A stretch of DNA of 40,472 nucleotides from the IMG/VR virus record IMGVR_UViG_3300046656_000113, positions 1 through 40,472 of that record; one strand, 5' to 3'. The notes beneath the pieces are model-generated. The model made no database searches. It was given only the letters and a program-made list of their open reading frames with translations, and was not told the DNA's origin. Origin of the DNA: a virus. The stretch's first letter is position 1; each line of letters starts with the position of its first letter. This document shows, one piece after another, positions 16,185-25,392 of the stretch. The position numbers and the translations under genes were made by a program.

Positions 16185-17117
16185 ATGGCAGTCGGACAAA
16201 AACATGAGGCATATGCGGCGATCGGGATTCAGTCGGCCAACGGAACCCCAGTCGCTCGCACCGTATTTTTTGACATCGTCGCGGAGAGCCTGGCTCGAGA
16301 TTCAACTCGCGCCATGAGCGCGCGCCTCGGGTCCGCGTCTCAGCGGGTACACACCGAGGTTATGGTCAAGTCGGGCGGCTCGATCGAGGTCGAGGGCAAT
16401 TACGAGGGGCATGAGTCGCTCTATAAGGTGGCCTTCGGCGCCTCGTCGGTCTCGACCTCCGGCGCGAATCCTTATACGCACGTCGTCACGCTAAAGAAGC
16501 TGACGCCGACGGGCGGCCTGTCGATCGAGGTCTGTCGAGACATCGCAACATTCCTTTACGCCGACTGCAAGGTCAACACCGTCGAATGGTCCCAGGACCC
16601 CGACGGATACATGAAGGTTTCCTTCGGCATCCTCGGCCGGCGCGAGTCTCAGGTCACGGCGACGGCGCTCGGGACGTTCCCGTCGACGCTCCCGATCATC
16701 GGGCCTCACCTGTCGTTTACGATCGACGGATCCGCGGCGGTCCTGAATAACTTCCGATGCACGCTCGACAACAAGCTCGGACACCGGCCGCAACTCGGCA
16801 GCGCGAGCCCGAAAGAAGTGATCAGAGTCGGCGCCCGTGAAGTTACCGGCTCCTTCGAGATGGATTTCGAGGACGTCACTCAATATAACAAGTTCGTGTC
16901 GAATGCCTCGGTCGCGCTGATCGCAACATGGGCGAGTTCTCCCGCGAGCTTCAAGCTCGAGCTCCCGACCGTCCACCTCACCGGCTCGACCCCAGTTTCC
17001 TCCGCGGGTCAGGGGCCGTTTACGGTCGCGTTCAATTTCGTCGCGCTGGAAGCAACGCGCGCCGCTATGGACGAATTGAAACTCACGATCATCAATTCCG
17101 TCGTCACCGTCGCATGA
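16185..17117 (+). CDS. Major tail (tube) protein
   Basis: This 310-residue protein should polymerise into the tail tube. It starts MAVGQKHEAYAAIGIQSANG and shows a typical tube-protein beta pattern, with VKSGGSIEVEGNYEGHESLY, an interior SGANPYTHVVTLKK, and EVTGSFEMDFED near residue 220. It has one of the strongest ribosome sites of the window (AAGGAGG, 7 bases before ATG), as expected for an abundant protein. It directly precedes the tail assembly chaperones, the canonical order. Confidence 0.92.
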   Translation: MAVGQKHEAYAAIGIQSANGTPVARTVFFDIVAESLARDSTRAMSARLGSASQRVHTEVMVKSGGSIEVEGNYEGHESLYKVAFGASSVSTSGANPYTHVVTLKKLTPTGGLSIEVCRDIATFLYADCKVNTVEWSQDPDGYMKVSFGILGRRESQVTATALGTFPSTLPIIGPHLSFTIDGSAAVLNNFRCTLDNKLGHRPQLGSASPKEVIRVGAREVTGSFEMDFEDVTQYNKFVSNASVALIATWASSPASFKLELPTVHLTGSTPVSSAGQGPFTVAFNFVALEATRAAMDELKLTIINSVVTVA

Positions 17118-17608
17118 GCAACGCGGCGGACCTCAAAGCGAAAAGCCGGCGTCAAGTCGTCGGCCCGTCGACCGGGACTGTTTTCACGATTCGGAAACTG
17201 ACGCGGACCGAACTATCCGCGGCCGGCCTCTCTGTGATCATCCCGGTCGACAATCCAAGAAAAGACGCGACTACCGATCTCCTCGCGATGGCGCGACAGG
17301 GCGAGGAAATCGTGATCGCGCAAACCCGGCACGCCCTCGAGAACGGCGTCGTCGAGCCTCGGGTCGTTTACGGACCCGAGGCCGAGACGCCCGAGGGCGC
17401 AGTCCATGCAAGCTGGATCGCGGAGGACGAGCGACTGCTATTCCTCTCGATCATGGAGTTCTCTGGAATCGCCAACGAGCAGGCGACGAAGGAGCTCAAG
17501 GAATACACAAAAAACGCGCCTGGGTCCGAGCCGTCGACGGCATCTGTCGCCGATACGGGAAGCTCCCTCACGAGTTCCTCGGAGACGATCTCGGACCCCG
17601 CGAAATAA
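17114..17608 (+). CDS. Tail assembly chaperone, G-type product
   Basis: This 164-residue protein is in the position of lambda gpG and HK97 gp13. It is read from ATG 17114, overlapping the tube gene stop as ATGA. It contains a globular N-terminal part (RRQVVGPSTGTVFTIRKLTR) and ends in a Ser/Thr-rich tail. The slippery heptamer A-AAA-AAC at 17509-17515 lies near codon 134, so a fraction of ribosomes should switch frame and make the GT fusion, while most terminate here. Chaperones of this type bind the tape measure and recruit tube protein. Confidence 0.9.
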   Translation: MSNAADLKAKSRRQVVGPSTGTVFTIRKLTRTELSAAGLSVIIPVDNPRKDATTDLLAMARQGEEIVIAQTRHALENGVVEPRVVYGPEAETPEGAVHASWIAEDERLLFLSIMEFSGIANEQATKELKEYTKNAPGSEPSTASVADTGSSLTSSSETISDPAK

Positions 17609-17745
17609 GTATCGATTACCACACCTGGCGAATCGTCGAGGAGCAGCAGGCGAAGGACTTTAAGAAGATCGCCGCCGAGGTCCGCCGATCGAAAAGCGAC
17701 CCGACGGCGATGCTCCTCCTAAACATTCTCGAGAGACTGGGCTAA
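17114..17745 (+). CDS. Tail assembly chaperone GT, made by programmed -1 frameshift
   Basis: After a -1 slip on A-AAA-AAC (17509-17515), reading continues in the frame that holds WVRAVDGICRRYGKLPHEFL and then DYHTWRIVEEQQAKDF up to TAA at 17743-17745. The fused product would be 210 residues: 134 from the G frame plus 76 from the T frame. The YGKLP segment is typical of the T part of tail chaperones. The T frame has no start codon of its own, supporting fusion only. A perfect palindrome GCCGTCGACGGC (17530-17541) lies 15 bases downstream and could stimulate slippage. Confidence 0.85.
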
Positions 17746-17750
17746 CAACA

Positions 17751-20378
17751 ATGGGCAGCGTAGTAGAAATCCTGATCAGGGCCAAGGATGAGGCCTCCGC
17801 GCAGATCGGCAAGCTCGACAAAAGCGTAAAGGATCTCGCTGCGTCTGGCGCTGTCATGGCTGGCGCCGGGCTCGCGATGGGCGCGGCAATGCTCGCGATG
17901 GGGAATAAGGCCGCGGAGGCAGGCGACGACGCCCTCGAGGCCGCCCAGCGACTCGGGACGACGACCCAGGCGATCGCCGGGCTCAAGCTGATCGCCGGCC
18001 AGTCCGGGACGTCCTTCGAGGCGCTGTCAACGGGCATGGGGAAGCTCGCGAAGGACGCGACCTCGGGCGGCGAGAAGCTGAAGGACCTCGGGATCTCGAT
18101 CGTAGATTCCAGCGGTCGCGTTAAGCCGATGAATACCCTCCTGGGCGAGGCGGCGGACAAGTTCGCCGGCATGAAGGACGGGACGGTAAAGACGGCGCTC
18201 GCGATCGATCTATTCGGCAGGTCCGGCGCGGAACTGATCCCAGTCCTTAACGGCGGGTCGGCGGCACTGAACGAGGCCGCGGAAAAGGCGGCCAAGTATC
18301 ACACGGCCATCGGGCCGGAGGCCGCAGCGGCCGGCGATCGATTCAAGGATTCCCAGGCGGATCTCCGGGAGTCCCTCGACGGCCTGGCTCTCACGATCGG
18401 GACGGCCCTTGTCCCGGCGATGACGAGCATCGTCGAGGCGCTGACGCCTGTCGTCGTCGGGATCTCGGACTTCGTCGCGGAGCATCCCAAGGCGATCGAG
18501 CTCGTCGGCGCGCTCTCGGCCGCCCTCGTCGTCGCCGGCGGCGTCCTGATGGGAATGGCTATTACTTCACTGCCGGCAGTCGAGGCGGCCCTCCTCGCGG
18601 TCGGCGGATCCGTCGTCATTGCGACAGGCGGGATCGCGCTCCTGGTCGCCGCGGCGTTTACGTTCCGGAGGGAGATCGCCTCGGTCGCCGCCGATATTGC
18701 GGGAATGTTCCTCGGCGCGATGGAAAAGCTCATCGGGGCCGCGGAGGCCGTCGCCGTCGCGATGGGGCTGGGCGGCATGGTCGGAACGATGGAGATCGCC
18801 CGGAAGAAGCTCCTCGAGATGAGGGAGGTCACGGACAAATACAAAGTTTCCGTCCTCGATACGACCGATGTCGTCGGAGATCACGAGCGCGCCCTCGGCA
18901 AGAAAACGAAGGCGCAGGTCGACGCGACGATCGAAGACAAGAAGGCGACCGAGGCTCTAAAGAAAACCGCGGAGGCCCAGGAAAAGCTAAACAAGGCGGT
19001 CTATGACGCCGGAGAGTTTTGGAAAAAGGCCGAGCGCGACGCGACGGCGGAGATCGAAAAGAATTTCCAGCTAACGCTATCCCTCAATGAGCTTCGGATG
19101 AAGCGCGAGGAGGCAAACAAGGCCGCGGAGCGCACGGCGCAGATCAACGAACTCTCGGTCCAGTCGACGGGCCTGCTGCTCCAGGGTATTAACGATTTGA
19201 CGGCCGGACTAAAGCCGCTAACCGATGGCCTCTCGTCTGAGATGGCCGTCCAGGTGGCAGTTAAGAAGTCTGTCGACGACAGCAACGCGGCGATGGGAAT
19301 CTCGGTCGACCTGATCGCTGACGTAACAGGGGCGCGGCGGGAGGACATTATCGCCGCCCGCGAGCACGCCGGAGAGCAGGACAAGGTCGCGCAGGCCGCG
19401 CAGGCCGCCGCCGAACAATATCAGCGAGTCTGGGAAACGGCCGCGGGCGCCATGAGCGCGGGACTCGGCAAGGCGTTCACCGACGCGCTATTTCACGGCG
19501 GAAACTTCAAAAACTCGATGATCGGGCTCCTGAAAGAGACCGGCGAGGGAATGTTCCAGTCGATCATCACCGGCTTTATCACGCCATTTACAACGCACCT
19601 GGCTGGCATCGGGACGAAACTTTCGAGCGTGCTGTCTGGCGCCCTTGGGGTCGGCGGCGGAGGCGGCGCGGCAACTACAATTCCTGGGGCGGCGGCTATA
19701 CCGGGCGCAGCACCGGGCGGCGGATCCGCAGTTGCCGGCCTTCTAACGAATCCCTGGACGATCGCGATCGGCGCCGGAATCGCAGGCGCGATGGCCTGGC
19801 TAAAGTCCCAGGCGCATCACGAAGCAAATACGCTCGTCAAGGATATTGAAAATCCGTTCTGGGCGGCATGGGGCCAGATCCTCCCGAGCGACAAGCCGGA
19901 GGACCTGATCGCGCTGGATCCGGATAAGGCGGCGGCGATCGGCGCAAACCTCGCGACCATGAACGCGAATTATCTCTCCCTGATCAGTGAATTCAGCAAG
20001 GGCGGCAAGGATGAGGAGCTCGTCTCGAATCAGTCGCTCGCAAATACGCAACCGCATTACAACGAGCTAATAGCGGCCCTCCGGGCTTCCGTAATCAACG
20101 GCGGACGGATCCCTCAGTTCCGCCGCGGCGTCGAGTATCTGAATCGCGACACGCTCGGTTATTTACATCAGGGCGAGGCCGTCCTGACCAAAGAGCAGAA
20201 CGCCGCCCGGCTCGCCGGCTCCGGCGGGGCCTCCGCGGAAGTTTGCGCGCTCCTCCGGGAACTGATCACGGCGACGCGCCAAGGGCTGAGCATAGACGGG
20301 ACTCGGCTGACTCGGGCTGTAGCGACGAAGCTCAATAACTTCGAGCGATTCGACGGCGTGTCGATCGGGGGCTTTTAA
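17751..20378 (+). CDS. Tail length tape measure protein
   Basis: This 875-residue protein is the longest of the tail core and directly follows the chaperones, as tape measures do. The N-terminus IRAKDEASAQIGKLDKSVK is typical. The central part has long helical stretches, a hydrophobic membrane-active segment at about 248-307 and a second one at about 669-684. Residues about 380-470 are strongly charged and coiled. The C-terminus carries a YLNRDTLGYLHQGEAVLTKE motif seen in many tape measures. It fixes tail length and is ejected into the host envelope. The start ATG 17751 follows the GT stop by 5 bases. Confidence 0.95.
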   Translation: MGSVVEILIRAKDEASAQIGKLDKSVKDLAASGAVMAGAGLAMGAAMLAMGNKAAEAGDDALEAAQRLGTTTQAIAGLKLIAGQSGTSFEALSTGMGKLAKDATSGGEKLKDLGISIVDSSGRVKPMNTLLGEAADKFAGMKDGTVKTALAIDLFGRSGAELIPVLNGGSAALNEAAEKAAKYHTAIGPEAAAAGDRFKDSQADLRESLDGLALTIGTALVPAMTSIVEALTPVVVGISDFVAEHPKAIELVGALSAALVVAGGVLMGMAITSLPAVEAALLAVGGSVVIATGGIALLVAAAFTFRREIASVAADIAGMFLGAMEKLIGAAEAVAVAMGLGGMVGTMEIARKKLLEMREVTDKYKVSVLDTTDVVGDHERALGKKTKAQVDATIEDKKATEALKKTAEAQEKLNKAVYDAGEFWKKAERDATAEIEKNFQLTLSLNELRMKREEANKAAERTAQINELSVQSTGLLLQGINDLTAGLKPLTDGLSSEMAVQVAVKKSVDDSNAAMGISVDLIADVTGARREDIIAAREHAGEQDKVAQAAQAAAEQYQRVWETAAGAMSAGLGKAFTDALFHGGNFKNSMIGLLKETGEGMFQSIITGFITPFTTHLAGIGTKLSSVLSGALGVGGGGGAATTIPGAAAIPGAAPGGGSAVAGLLTNPWTIAIGAGIAGAMAWLKSQAHHEANTLVKDIENPFWAAWGQILPSDKPEDLIALDPDKAAAIGANLATMNANYLSLISEFSKGGKDEELVSNQSLANTQPHYNELIAALRASVINGGRIPQFRRGVEYLNRDTLGYLHQGEAVLTKEQNAARLAGSGGASAEVCALLRELITATRQGLSIDGTRLTRAVATKLNNFERFDGVSIGGF

Positions 20379-20968
20379 TGTCGCTCCCGGAGATCACCTA
20401 CAACTCGAAAACGATCAGTTTCCTCGAGGGATTCGACGACCTGAACGTCTACTATCCCGACGCGCAGATCGCGCCCGAGTCCGCCTCCGGGATCGGCGAG
20501 ACACTCGGGATCTCGGTTGGCTGTCGAGTCGAGTTATCGAGCTCGCAGATGGACACCGGGACGACGCTCGAGCGGAACCTTAAGCAGTTTCACCAGTGGG
20601 CGAAGTCCGGCCAGGCGTGGTATTTGGCACTCGACGCCGCGGAGAAAATCCTCACGACACTGTCGCTCTCGGCGCTCCAGGGCGCGACGGCCCTAACGCT
20701 GACGACGACATCCGGGATCACGGCCGGAAATCTCTACGTCGTGCGAAGTAAAACGGCGCTCGACATCGTCAAGGTCGCGAGCGTCGACTCCGGGACCGTC
20801 ATCACGCTAACCGAGGCGCTCAATTTTGCATTCGCTTCGGGATCGCGATTCCGCTCTGAAAAGTATTGGCCCGGACGCCTGGTCGATCAGGAGCCGGCGC
20901 TGATCAGCCGGCCGCCCGTTCAATACGATTTCGTTTTGAGATTCCGCGAGGACGTTAACGCGCTGTGA
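20378..20968 (+). CDS. Distal tail-like protein
   Basis: This 196-residue protein follows the tape measure, the place of Dit/minor tail proteins. It has a split pattern: an outer domain (SLPEITYNSKTISFLEG and FHQWAKSGQAWYLALDA at the N-terminal half, PPVQYDFVLRFREDV at the end) and an inserted beta module of about 60 residues (roughly 100-160: ALTLTTTSGITAGNLYV). The ATG overlaps the tape measure stop (TAATG). The baseplate/hub-attachment role is inferred from order; the family was not positively recognised. Confidence 0.82.
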   Translation: MSLPEITYNSKTISFLEGFDDLNVYYPDAQIAPESASGIGETLGISVGCRVELSSSQMDTGTTLERNLKQFHQWAKSGQAWYLALDAAEKILTTLSLSALQGATALTLTTTSGITAGNLYVVRSKTALDIVKVASVDSGTVITLTEALNFAFASGSRFRSEKYWPGRLVDQEPALISRPPVQYDFVLRFREDVNAL

Positions 20969-23900
20969 GAACGGTCTCGTCGGCCTACGCTGCTGCAGTC
21001 GCGAACCTCAATAGAATCCCTGTCTACACCGCCGAGATCGAGGGCGACGACACGATCTATTCGACGCATCCTCTGGTCGACTACACGTCGGAAATTCTGG
21101 CCGATCTCCCGTCGCTATATCTCCGGCTGAATGAGTCCTCGGGGACCTCGGCGGCCGACTCGAGCGGCAACGGCCTGACCGGCACGCTATTTAATACGCC
21201 GACGCTCGGAGTCGCCGGCGGGCTGACGGGCTGCTCGAGCACGGCGATGACGCTCGCCGCGGCGAGTTTCGAGTACATCACGGTTGCCGATAACGCCCTG
21301 CTCGATCCTGGCGACACTTTCACGATCAAAATTCGCGTAAAGTTTACGACCCTGCCGGGCGGCGGCGCCTTCTACGATCTCGTCGACAAGGGGACAAACG
21401 GCTACCGCGTCACCGTCAACGGCTCCGGAACGGTTTTCCTCGTCAAGGGCGGCGGATCCACGATCTGCAGCAATGCCTCGCCGCAGAACATGACGACGGG
21501 CGTCTGGTATGAGATCGCCATCACCAAGGCCGGTTCCGTTTTCCACGTCTATATCAACGGCGTCGAGAGCACGACATCCTTTGGAAACCAAACGATCGCG
21601 GGAACGGCGACGAACCTCAATATCGGGCGCAACTCCGGCGCGACGAGCTACCTTAACGGGACAATTCAGGAACTCGCGCTCTATCCGACGGCGCTCTCGC
21701 CCTCCCGGATCCTCGCCCACTATCAGGCCGGACTCGCTCTCCATGATTTGACGGGCGTCCTCGACTGCATGAACGCGCCGGTCGGATTCGCGGCGAAGGT
21801 CGAGCCGGACCGCGGGCGATCCTGGATCGGGTCGGCAGTTCTGAATCTCCGCGATAAGAGCACCTACGACGCCGAGGTCCTCTCCGACTCTCCGGCCTTC
21901 TATCTGGGCGACGCTCCGAAAGCCGGCGCGACCTGGCCCGATCTGGGCGACAACAATCTCGACGCGACGCTGGTCGCGACGCCTGTCCTCGGGAACGGCG
22001 GCCCGCTGCAAGGGATTCCGAATCTTTGCGTCACGCTCGACGGATCGACGCAATATATCAACAGGGCGGACGACGCCGCACTCGATCCCGGCGACACTTT
22101 CACGCTCGAAATCTGGGCCTACCCTACCTCCGTCTCGAGCAATCGAACGCTGCTCAGCAAGGACACGGGCGGTTATTACCTCGCGCTGCAAGGCGGGCAG
22201 ATCCTACTGAACAAATACGGGACGGGCGATATCGTCCTCTCGACTTCAGCCGCGGCGGCGTCGACCTGGAGTCACATCGTTTGCACAAAGAGCGGCCCGG
22301 CAGTAAAGACGTACCTCAACGGCGTCGACGTCACGGGCGTTATTACAAATCAAACCATCGCGGCGACAGCCTCGGCGCTCCGGATCGGCACCACGAACGC
22401 GGGCTCCAGTTGGTTTGTCGGATCGCTGGCGCGCCCGGCCATCTATCCGACCGCCCTCTCCGCCGAGCGCGTCCTGGCTCACTACAACTCAGGCAAATAC
22501 AACATCGGAACCCGTGGCGCAATTACGCGCATGGTTACGGGGACGATCGGAAATAAAACGGTCGCGGTCAAGCAGGGCTTTATCGGGCTGCAATATGAGG
22601 AATTCGACGATATGCCGGGCGGCGTCATCGCTGATTTCGGCCGCGATCGATCGCTGACGGCCTACGACCTGAAAGTCCAGGAGCCGCAGTCTCTCGTCAA
22701 TCGCGAGATTTTCCAATGCGGGACGACGATCCTCGACGCCGATATCACCGACACCGACACATCGTTGACGATTCCCGCCGGCGGGGCGGATTTTTTCCTC
22801 TCGGCCGGCTTCATCCAGATCGACGAAGAAAAGATTTATTACGACCCGAGCGCGTCGACTTCACTGAGCGGGCTCCTCCGCGGGCAGTTAGGCACAACCG
22901 CGGCGGCCCACACCGCCGGCGCCGTGATCACAGAGGTCCTGAAGATTGGCCCGGCTCACCCGATCACGATTCTCGACTATACATATCAGGCGATAGACAA
23001 AAGGGGCCTGTCGATCGCCTCCGCGATGCTCGACCGGGCGGCGATCACTGCGGCATCGATCGCGACCGGCGATATCTCGATGATGTTTCTCGTTACCGAG
23101 GCGGTCAACGCGAAGGACTGGATTGAGCAGGAAATTCTGAGCAAAATCGGCTGTTACGCCGTCACCCGCAACGGAAAACTTTCGATCGTCCAATATGACG
23201 CGCCCGACCCTCTTGACAGCGTCGCGACGCTCACGCACGACAACATAGCGAAGAACGGGCAGGGCCTGCCGGCGCTGTCCTGGCAGGGCAATTTCGGAAC
23301 GACGATTAACTCTATCGTTTTCCAATACGATTACGATCCGCTGACAGGCACGTTCAAAACGACCTCGGAGCCCTACGAGGACGCGGCGTCGATCGCGGCA
23401 TATGGGCTCTACCGGGTCACGATTCAATCCAAGGGCATGCGATCTCCGCTGTTTCGGCGCTCGGACGACTTCGATCGCGCGAATAGCAACTCCCTCGGTA
23501 CCGACTGGACGGAGAGCGAGGACGCCGTCGGCCGGATCAAGATCGCATCCAATCAACTCTGGATGGGCAGCACCGCGGCGAGCGGCGACGGCGACGGGAT
23601 CGCCTACCGGAACGACACGGTCGACTCGAGCGTCGACATTTATTCTCCGAATCAATGCTCCGAACTGACATTCAAGGCGTCGACGAATTCTGGATACTCC
23701 GGCCCGGCCGTCGCGCTGTTCGGCGCCTACAATAGCTGCTTTGGTTACGCGGCGATCTATGACAAGGGAAACTCGCTAATGTACCTGAAATCATACTTCG
23801 CGCTCGTCAACCTGGAGACTGCTGGGCCGCTGGCCGGCGCGGACGTCGTCGCTCCAGTCGCTTGTACGCTCGTCGACGGCGATCGGGTCGGGATCCGGAT

Positions 23901-24345
23901 AAGCGGGATCGGAGAGACCTCGCTCGGCTATCTCTCTGTGATGGTCAATGACGTCGCGATCATGAGCGCGTCGAGCGTGACGTGGTATGCAGGCGCGAGC
24001 CCCGGCGTCGTCGTCAACTGCGCTGACGGTCACGACGCACAATGGGAAAACTGGCGCGGCGGCGACGATGTCGGAAACGTCGGGGCGATGTTGACGGACA
24101 TCTCGGGCCGGATCCTCGCCCGGTACAGTTCGGGCGGCGTTCCGAGCGTCAACGGCCGGCTGCTCCTGCAGAACAGCATTCTCGAGGCCGGCGACATCGT
24201 GAAGCTCACGACGCCAGTCCTCCCGGACAAATCCACAAGGACGCTCGGAATCACCGACGCTCTATTCGAGGTTACAAGCTGCGAGCCTCAGCCGGACGCC
24301 GGCGAGATGGACGTCGAGCTCCTTCAGACGGGCTGGAACCTGTGA
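20965..24345 (+). CDS. Tail hub/tip protein with two LamG insertions and a third LamG-like domain
   Basis: This 1126-residue protein should form the tail tip/hub. It begins at GTG 20965 in a GTGA overlap. Residues about 40-250 and 300-510 are two LamG-like (concanavalin) sandwiches sharing ALDPGDTFT and YPTALS-x-x-R(I/V)LAHY landmarks. A hub-like core lies at about 511-830 (QPSLVNREIFQ-like and DEEKIYYDP, LLRGQLGTTAAAH). A third beta sandwich starts with DDFDRANSNSLGTDW at about 833 and runs to about 1030. LamG folds commonly bind glycans, so host recognition is the likely use. No peptidase or lysozyme motif was seen. Confidence 0.85.
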   Translation: MRTVSSAYAAAVANLNRIPVYTAEIEGDDTIYSTHPLVDYTSEILADLPSLYLRLNESSGTSAADSSGNGLTGTLFNTPTLGVAGGLTGCSSTAMTLAAASFEYITVADNALLDPGDTFTIKIRVKFTTLPGGGAFYDLVDKGTNGYRVTVNGSGTVFLVKGGGSTICSNASPQNMTTGVWYEIAITKAGSVFHVYINGVESTTSFGNQTIAGTATNLNIGRNSGATSYLNGTIQELALYPTALSPSRILAHYQAGLALHDLTGVLDCMNAPVGFAAKVEPDRGRSWIGSAVLNLRDKSTYDAEVLSDSPAFYLGDAPKAGATWPDLGDNNLDATLVATPVLGNGGPLQGIPNLCVTLDGSTQYINRADDAALDPGDTFTLEIWAYPTSVSSNRTLLSKDTGGYYLALQGGQILLNKYGTGDIVLSTSAAAASTWSHIVCTKSGPAVKTYLNGVDVTGVITNQTIAATASALRIGTTNAGSSWFVGSLARPAIYPTALSAERVLAHYNSGKYNIGTRGAITRMVTGTIGNKTVAVKQGFIGLQYEEFDDMPGGVIADFGRDRSLTAYDLKVQEPQSLVNREIFQCGTTILDADITDTDTSLTIPAGGADFFLSAGFIQIDEEKIYYDPSASTSLSGLLRGQLGTTAAAHTAGAVITEVLKIGPAHPITILDYTYQAIDKRGLSIASAMLDRAAITAASIATGDISMMFLVTEAVNAKDWIEQEILSKIGCYAVTRNGKLSIVQYDAPDPLDSVATLTHDNIAKNGQGLPALSWQGNFGTTINSIVFQYDYDPLTGTFKTTSEPYEDAASIAAYGLYRVTIQSKGMRSPLFRRSDDFDRANSNSLGTDWTESEDAVGRIKIASNQLWMGSTAASGDGDGIAYRNDTVDSSVDIYSPNQCSELTFKASTNSGYSGPAVALFGAYNSCFGYAAIYDKGNSLMYLKSYFALVNLETAGPLAGADVVAPVACTLVDGDRVGIRISGIGETSLGYLSVMVNDVAIMSASSVTWYAGASPGVVVNCADGHDAQWENWRGGDDVGNVGAMLTDISGRILARYSSGGVPSVNGRLLLQNSILEAGDIVKLTTPVLPDKSTRTLGITDALFEVTSCEPQPDAGEMDVELLQTGWNL

Positions 24346-24698
24346 GAAAACTATCGCTCGCCCTGATGCTCCTCCTGCCCGCCATCGCGCACGCCCAGGA
24401 TCACGCCTACGCGACGAGCCGGGTCGCCCTTTACGGCGGGACGGCCTGGGATCTCGGGACGACTGAGGTCATTCTGAAGGCCGGCGGGCGGGAATTGAAT
24501 CCCGTCCTCGGGCAGAATCCTTACCGGCGGATTTCGGTCGCGATCGGCGCAACGGTCGCAACGGACCTCGCGACGCGATGGTTTAAGAAAAACGGGCACC
24601 CAAAGCTCGCCGCGGTTATCAATTTCGCATTCGGCGCCGCGCATATCGGCGCCGGGATTCACAACGTCCGCGGGATCGAGAACGACTGGAGGAGATAG
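24342..24698 (+). CDS. Exported small protein with signal peptide
   Basis: This 118-residue protein starts at GTG 24342, overlapping the hub stop (GTGA). It has a clear signal peptide: RK, a hydrophobic LSLALMLLLPAI core, and an AHA-QD cleavage site near residue 19. The mature part contains TAWDLGTTEVILKAGGREL and a later hydrophobic PKLAAVINFAFGAAHIGAG. The WDLGTTE..NP pattern recalls small DUF5658-like membrane proteins of bacteria, a weak resemblance. Given its location after the tail genes, an envelope or lysis-related role is possible but unproven. Confidence 0.78.
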   Translation: MRKLSLALMLLLPAIAHAQDHAYATSRVALYGGTAWDLGTTEVILKAGGRELNPVLGQNPYRRISVAIGATVATDLATRWFKKNGHPKLAAVINFAFGAAHIGAGIHNVRGIENDWRR

Positions 24699-24703
24699 GC
24701 CTG

Positions 24704-24976
24704 ATGCAACCCGAGGTAATCGTCGCAGTGATCGCAGCAGTCGGGGCGCTGGCCGTCTCGATCGTCAGCGCATGGGCCAGTTCGGGCGCAAAAACGACGA
24801 TGCTCGAAGTTAAAAATCACCTCCTGCAGTTCGAGAATACTTTCGTCGAGCGGCTCAATGGAAAGTACGTTCGGCGGGAGGAATGGAACCTGATACGGGA
24901 GGATTCCGAGAGGGATCACGCCCGATTCGATCGCGAAATCCAGGCGCTACACGGGCGGATCAGCGGCAAGGGGTAG
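24704..24976 (+). CDS. Membrane-anchored coiled-coil protein, holin/Rz-like candidate
   Basis: This 90-residue protein has one N-terminal membrane helix (about 4-25, VIVAVIAAVGALAVSIVSAW) and then a charged helical tail ending in GRISGKG. The layout resembles small phage holins of the XhlA/Rz type. It follows the exported protein by 5 bases and has a GGAGGAG ribosome site. It is the last gene of the late rightward run. Holin activity is inferred from topology and place only. Confidence 0.78.
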   Translation: MQPEVIVAVIAAVGALAVSIVSAWASSGAKTTMLEVKNHLLQFENTFVERLNGKYVRREEWNLIREDSERDHARFDREIQALHGRISGKG

Positions 24977-25141
24977 CACCCCTCACCCTTCATCCTTAGC
25001 ATCCACAATCCCTCCTCAATCGCCTGAACTTTTCGTGCTTTGCGGCCTTTCCCTGCGTTATGGCCGCGTATCCCCACCGGCGTATTTCGGCTTTCGCTCT
25101 TAGTACCCAACAGCAGTCATGGGGCCGCAGCACGAACCTGG

Positions 25142-25366
25142 TTAGCTGTCAGTGGCGAACTCTCTCGCATTCATCATGGCGTCAGCAAGCGCGTAGGCTC
25201 GTGCTGCCATTATCGGCGGAGTGAATGCTGAATTACCCCAACCAGCAGTTATTCCAGTCAAAGCATGGGCCGCGAAGTAGTCCCGCAGCGACATGCCATC
25301 ATAAGTAACTTCCGTAGTCCCCGTTGCTGGATGCAGCGGAAAGGCAGAGCCTCCATCTTTCGCCAT
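25142..25366 (-). CDS. Small conserved-type phage protein, function unknown
   Basis: This 74-residue protein is read leftward from ATG 25366 behind a GGTGGAG ribosome site. It contains a DGMSLRDYFAAHALTGI segment. The pattern T-D/G-GM-(T/S)-LRDYFAA-x-A is familiar from many phage early-region proteins of unassigned function. It is the last gene of the leftward operon. No membrane segment or catalytic motif was seen. Confidence 0.82.
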   Translation of the reverse strand: MAKDGGSAFPLHPATGTTEVTYDGMSLRDYFAAHALTGITAGWGNSAFTPPIMAARAYALADAMMNAREFATDS

Positions 25367-25392
25367 CTACTCCACCTTTCCCGCGAGGGCCA

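Noticed and set aside
21187-22191. 334-codon leftward frame opposite the hub protein
   Set aside because: It is antisense to LamG domains, has no motif and is Arg/Glu-rich.
24916-25110. Leftward 64-codon frame in the convergent gap
   Set aside because: It starts with TTG without a ribosome site and overlaps the end of the holin-like gene.
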